Below are positions 62,423 to 64,000 of a stretch of DNA of 64,000 nt, piece by piece. The stretch comes from Nitrospirota bacterium. GTDB taxonomy: Bacteria; Nitrospirota; Leptospirillia; Leptospirillales; Leptospirillaceae. Every line of letters begins with the position of its first letter. The stretch's first letter is position 1. The position numbers and the translations under genes were made by a program. Below the pieces are notes generated by a model. The model saw nothing but the letters and a program-made list of their open reading frames with translations, did not search any database and had not been told where the DNA came from. The stretch spans positions 89,610-153,609 of the forward strand of contig JAJZHW010000004.1 of the NCBI GenBank assembly GCA_021810805.1. Direction: 5' to 3'.

Positions 62423-62914
62423 CTACTTGATCGAGGCCAGCTTCTTGAGTTGTGCCGGTGTCAGAACCTTGGCGGCATTGAGATGGCCGGTGAGGTGGTC
62501 AGCCGTGGCCTGGGCCATGAGCCAGGCAATGTCATGGAGGTTCTTGTGAAGCTTCTTGGAATCGACCCTGGGCTTCTCCGCCATGGCGAGGTAGGCCTTG
62601 CGCTGGGCATTGATCTTTTTAAACTGGGCGAGGGAGCGGGCAAGCATAGTCCGACGAATGACCTTCAGCCGCTTGATCTGTCTGTCTGTAAGTCCGAGAT
62701 CCTTGGCGTGAGAAAGGATGAAAGTCACCCCCGGATGATTTTTGAAGACCTGAGGCAGCAGGAAGTTTTTCCCGGCCTGAGATCTGAAGTCATTGAACAT
62801 CTTGGCCGTCTTTGCCCCCGTGAGCGGAGGAAGATTGTCGGCCTGAGCAAGGAGAGGCGCAGAGGCAATGAAAAGAGCCGAAAGAAGGGGAAGTATAAGA
62901 GCCTTTTTTGTCAT
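62423..62914 (-). CDS. Periplasmic CpxP/Spy-like helical protein
   Basis: 163 aa. Signal peptide (ALILPLLSALFIASAPLLAQA), then an all-helical mature domain. The stretch AKDLGLTDRQIKRLKVIRR and the C-terminal KVLTPAQLKKLASIK are LTxxQ motifs of the Spy/CpxP family, periplasmic chaperones or metal/stress sensors. ATG at 62914 with AAAGGAG 6 bp upstream. No adjacent two-component system. The family call rests on the two motifs and length. Confidence 0.75.
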   Translation of the reverse strand: MTKKALILPLLSALFIASAPLLAQADNLPPLTGAKTAKMFNDFRSQAGKNFLLPQVFKNHPGVTFILSHAKDLGLTDRQIKRLKVIRRTMLARSLAQFKKINAQRKAYLAMAEKPRVDSKKLHKNLHDIAWLMAQATADHLTGHLNAAKVLTPAQLKKLASIK

Positions 62915-63078
62915 GGAACGCTCCTTTAAAGAGGAATATGACGTACGTGATGAGAGAGAAGAATGACGAAGGTGATCGATCTGATTCTAGTGAAGGGAAG
63001 GAGGGAAGACAAGAGAAGCAGGAGCGACCTTCGGGAAGGTCATGTCCTGCCTCCTGTCTGGGAAGGGTCTAGGCGATG

Positions 63079-63408
63079 CTATTTGGTGGCGAGAACCCAC
63101 TTTGCGACCGATTCGGCCTGGTCCATGGACATCCCGGGATGGGGGGGCATCATCACGCCTCCGGTGACATCGTTCCAGTGGCCATTCCCGCCGGCAATGA
63201 TCTTTTTTGCCAGCATCACATCCGCGTCCTTCTGTCCCCGATACTTGTCGGCGACCATCTTGAAGGAGGGGCCAACCATCTGCGTGTCAACGGAGTGGCA
63301 GGCAAAGCAGCCATTGGCATTGATCAGATCCTTGACGCTGGCGGCGTAGGAGGCGGAAGAAAGAACGAGGATGGAAAGAATTCCAAGGGAAACGGTGATT
63401 TTCTTCAT
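63079..63408 (-). CDS. Monohaem class I cytochrome c (c551/c552-like)
   Basis: 109 aa. Signal peptide (residues about 5-23, cleaved near YAA-S), haem motif CFACH at 34-38, and the axial methionine in GGVMMPPHPG (Met86 or Met87). Size and motif order fit a soluble periplasmic electron carrier such as those linking iron-oxidising complexes to cytochrome oxidase. ATG at 63408; only a weak ribosome site is visible. The open frame upstream is rejected as it lacks a signal peptide start. Confidence 0.88.
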   Translation of the reverse strand: MKKITVSLGILSILVLSSASYAASVKDLINANGCFACHSVDTQMVGPSFKMVADKYRGQKDADVMLAKKIIAGGNGHWNDVTGGVMMPPHPGMSMDQAESVAKWVLATK

Positions 63409-63704
63409 GGGCGTCGCGCAACAACCTTGCCACGTTTGGAAGGGATGCGCTCTCCTTTCTTGAATGGGTCTCGGGCTTTTCACCCTTCGGGCCGAATATC
63501 GCCGGCTCTGTCTCTCGCTTGCCCAAGGTGCGGGGAGGTATGATCCCCTTTCTCGGGAAGAAGAAGCGGCGTCACAATTTCATTATAGCCCGGCATCACA
63601 GAATGGCAATATTCCAACAATTGTTTTTTTGTTAATAACAATGACGTCTTGCATGGATAACTTTTTGTGATTTAATGGGGCGCTTCCGATTTTTATCCGG
63701 AAAA
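63409..63704. other. Region upstream of the cytochrome c gene
   Basis: No convincing gene. AT-rich around 63590-63680, where the cytochrome promoter and the boundary of the insertion-sequence remnant are expected. Confidence 0.5.
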
Positions 63705-63794
63705 CGCCGTAAGACCCCGGACTTCAGGCCGGGGATATAAGGCGTGCCGTTGCAGTTTTTTGTTTTAAGCATATAATGGCTATATGCTTAAAAC
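63705..63794 (+). mobile_element. IS200/IS605-type end with two hairpins
   Basis: CCCCGG (63715-63720) pairs with CCGGGG (63729-63734) over ACTTCAGG, enclosed by CGCC...GGCG. Next, a perfect 14-bp inverted repeat, 63762-63775 with 63781-63794, has a 5-base loop. Subterminal imperfect palindromes are typical of IS200/IS605 ends, and the tnpB start lies inside the second dyad. No target site or opposite end is visible within the window. Confidence 0.65.
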
Positions 63795-63924
63795 ATTCAA
63801 GTATCGGATCTATCCGACACACAACCAGGAACGGATCCTGAACCGGCAATTGGAGAACTGCCGGATTCTCTACCCCACATTCCCCAGTTCTCAAAGCTGT
63901 TCCAAGGGAATTTTATCCCCTTGA
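63784..63924 (+). pseudogene. tnpB: Truncated tnpB (RNA-guided nuclease of IS200/IS605 family)
   Basis: 46 codons. The first 30 residues, MLKTFKYRIYPTHNQERILN then RQLENCRILY, are a typical TnpB N-terminus (K.YRIYPT..Q...L......CR..YN). After the Tyr at about 63873 the match stops and a stop codon follows at 63922-63924, so about 300-350 residues, including RuvC, are missing. In another frame the following DNA reads LKAVPREFYPLEEYYEFFND with a stop at 63972-63974, possibly the remnant of a different gene. A decayed element. Confidence 0.75.
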
Positions 63925-64000
63925 GGAATATTACGAATTTTTTAACGACTATGCGGCCGCCGGAGCGTCGTAGTACCGTCTGACCTCCGGAGGGAAGTAG

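Overview
The window is GC-rich, densely packed bacterial DNA (about 60 protein genes, many with ATGA, GTGA or TGATG overlaps and frequent GTG/TTG starts). The content points to a hopanoid-making, chemolithoautotrophic, cytochrome-c-rich bacterium. My best guess is Nitrospirota, close to Leptospirillum. That rests on gene content (squalene genes hpnCDE, a DUF2309-type inorganic-carbon pump, proteins resembling the epsilon/CODH-beta-like subunit of reductive-TCA 2-oxoacid:ferredoxin oxidoreductases, many small c-type cytochromes) and not on any marker gene; no rRNA or tRNA gene was found.

Left part (1-8136): on the minus strand, hpnC (cut by the window edge), hpnE and hpnD for squalene synthesis follow a tsdBA-like pair of dihaem cytochromes (thiosulfate dehydrogenase). 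A plus-strand trio of pirin, FMN-dependent reductase and TMEM175-type channel comes next, then pyruvate kinase on the minus strand.

Carbon block (8392-19846): this is the most interesting region. Two paralogous PorE/CODH-beta-like genes, each with its own recognisable sigma-70 promoter, bracket a tightly overlapping operon: DabB-like proton-channel subunit, a second degenerate NuoM-like membrane protein, an unusually large DabA (1132 aa, predicted zinc ligands Cys542, Asp544, His815, Cys830) and a short PII-like protein. A Memo-AMMECR1 fusion plus radical SAM partner sits inside the same interval. I read it as a bicarbonate/CO2 acquisition module wired to the reductive TCA cycle. The first paralogue has a ~215-nt leader with two mutually exclusive hairpins.

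Middle (19889-29437): a secreted PQQ-type beta-propeller; an oxygen-binding-type diiron MBL protein coupled to a GGDEF-EAL protein; a creatininase-family protein; a ParA with a small ribbon-helix-helix partner; an LD-carboxypeptidase; and a secreted six-repeat propeller diverging from a small anchored protein.

Housekeeping block (29489-44813): DUF502, glmU, glmS, a TolB-like propeller and pcrA; then gatC-panD-gatA-gatB, a secreted protein, a NapC-like tetrahaem cytochrome, eno and an ftsB-like gene. A 29-codon AURKAIP1/COX24 (bS22-like) ribosomal-protein gene follows.

Right part (44992-64000): an M16 protease pair, DUF5069, a small membrane protein convergently overlapping a lytic transglycosylase, an RsuA-type pseudouridine synthase, hsp20, murI (with an altered CNT motif), rph, a rhodanese, an ABC-F ATPase, a DHH phosphoesterase, rdgB, nagZ, an unknown gene, a class I glutamine amidotransferase, rhlE, a periplasmic CpxP/Spy-like protein and a monohaem cytochrome c. 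The last 300 bases carry an IS200/IS605-type end with a truncated tnpB remnant.
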